From Spirochaetaceae bacterium (GTDB lineage: Bacteria; Spirochaetota; Spirochaetia; UBA9216): a DNA stretch of 22,964 nucleotides. The stretch is from contig JAQQAK010000449.1 in assembly GCA_028527945.1 (NCBI GenBank), positions 1-22,964 of the forward strand. The letters run 5' to 3'. Shown here piece by piece: positions 22,584 to 22,964 of this stretch (positions within the stretch are counted from its first letter, which is position 1; each line of letters starts with the position of its first letter). The notes under the pieces are model-generated. The model was not told the origin of the DNA. It worked only from the letters and a program-made list of their open reading frames with translations, and did not search any database. The translations under genes were made by a program, and so were the position numbers.

Positions 22584-22964
22584 TTATTCAAAAAACAGAT
22601 TTACACCATTTTTCTCAAAATATATATTTAAGGCCTTTTCCAGAAAATTTGAGACTACTTCTTTAAAATCTGCAACTTCATCAGGCCAATTTTCTACATC
22701 AAGACCTACCCCCATAAGACTTTTTAACAGTGAGGGATCATCCTTGGTAAAATCTTGTACCATCTTCCACCATTTTGCAGCGAACTGCTGCCCATCAGGA
22801 CTTTCAGGCAAAACGCCTTTAGACTGTAGTTCAAATAATTCCGCAAAAAGCTTATTACAATGATCCGAGAATTTAAGAGCCTTTTCAGGAGACTCAAATC
22901 TTGAAATAAGACCTGAAAGCTCGTCTTTGCCTAGATAAGAAAGCACAAATGAATACGCGTTACC
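22584..22964 (-). CDS. TipAS-domain transcriptional regulator, C-terminal part (cut by window edge)
   Basis: The frame is open to the right border (GNAYSF precedes the first GTG, at 22946), so only about 126 C-terminal residues are seen. The helical sequence with LFAELFELQSKGVLPESPDG, AAKWWKMVQDFTKDDPSLL and a final FLEKALNIYFEKNG resembles the TipAS drug-recognition domain of TipA-type MerR regulators. It has the conserved Trp-Trp pair and the (T)xDDPxLL motif. The DNA-binding half would lie outside the window. TipAS proteins bind peptide antibiotics and other hydrophobic compounds. The tandem ABC exporter genes directly downstream fit a drug-induced resistance operon. A stand-alone TipAS protein is possible. 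Confidence 0.7.
   Translation of the reverse strand, partial: GNAYSFVLSYLGKDELSGLISRFESPEKALKFSDHCNKLFAELFELQSKGVLPESPDGQQFAAKWWKMVQDFTKDDPSLLKSLMGVGLDVENWPDEVADFKEVVSNFLEKALNIYFEKNGVNLFFE

Overview
The window (22,964 bp, AT-rich by eye) looks like chromosomal DNA of an anaerobic, fermentative spirochaete, most likely Treponema or a close relative. This rests on the mix of genes: a BMP-type nucleoside ABC importer, a membrane-anchored LuxR regulator, a large OmpA-tailed repeat protein, an NfnAB transhydrogenase, and periplasmic TPR proteins coupled to a membrane polyferredoxin. The taxon is an inference; no rRNA, tRNA, CRISPR array, transposase or phage gene was found.

Left part (1-10,511, all minus strand). 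Reading in the direction of transcription: an FRG-domain protein, a seven-helix membrane LuxR-type regulator, phosphopentomutase (deoB) with its own hairpin terminator, an exported Ig-repeat/OmpA protein, RarD, and a tightly overlapping nucleoside importer made of an ATPase and two permeases. Nucleoside uptake and deoB belong to one catabolic theme. The substrate-binding lipoprotein of the importer is not in the window.

Middle (10,512-11,064). This long non-coding stretch holds a 153-bp element made of three hairpins, with 16-bp terminal inverted repeats and a CAAT duplication at its borders (MITE-like). Beside it lies a GC-richer block with several small hairpins, then a pair of direct repeats in front of the next gene.

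Plus-strand block (11,065-16,521). A short Omp85-like outer-membrane barrel with one POTRA domain (TTG start) is followed by a three-hairpin leader and four closely spaced genes: a periplasmic TPR protein, a CcdA/DsbD-like membrane thiol protein, a NapH/NosR-like membrane protein with two [4Fe-4S] motifs, and a membrane-anchored glucodextranase-C (DOMON-like) plus TPR protein. I read this as an uncharacterised cell-envelope redox cassette; it is the best candidate for an undescribed system here.

Right part. A probable terminator and an ATG-less open frame (possible gene remnant) meet a convergent glycerate 2-kinase gene. A divergent 350-bp intergenic region containing a hairpin precedes nfnA-nfnB, which ends at a bidirectional terminator. 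Finally a minus-strand unit runs in from the right edge: the C-terminal TipAS domain of a truncated regulator, an ABC-2 ATPase and its permease, probably a drug-responsive exporter.

Several start codons were moved from the longest possible frame to one with a proper Shine-Dalgarno sequence: 2260, 7313, 11065 (TTG), 18139 and 22573. Two genes start at GTG (4757 and 18493).
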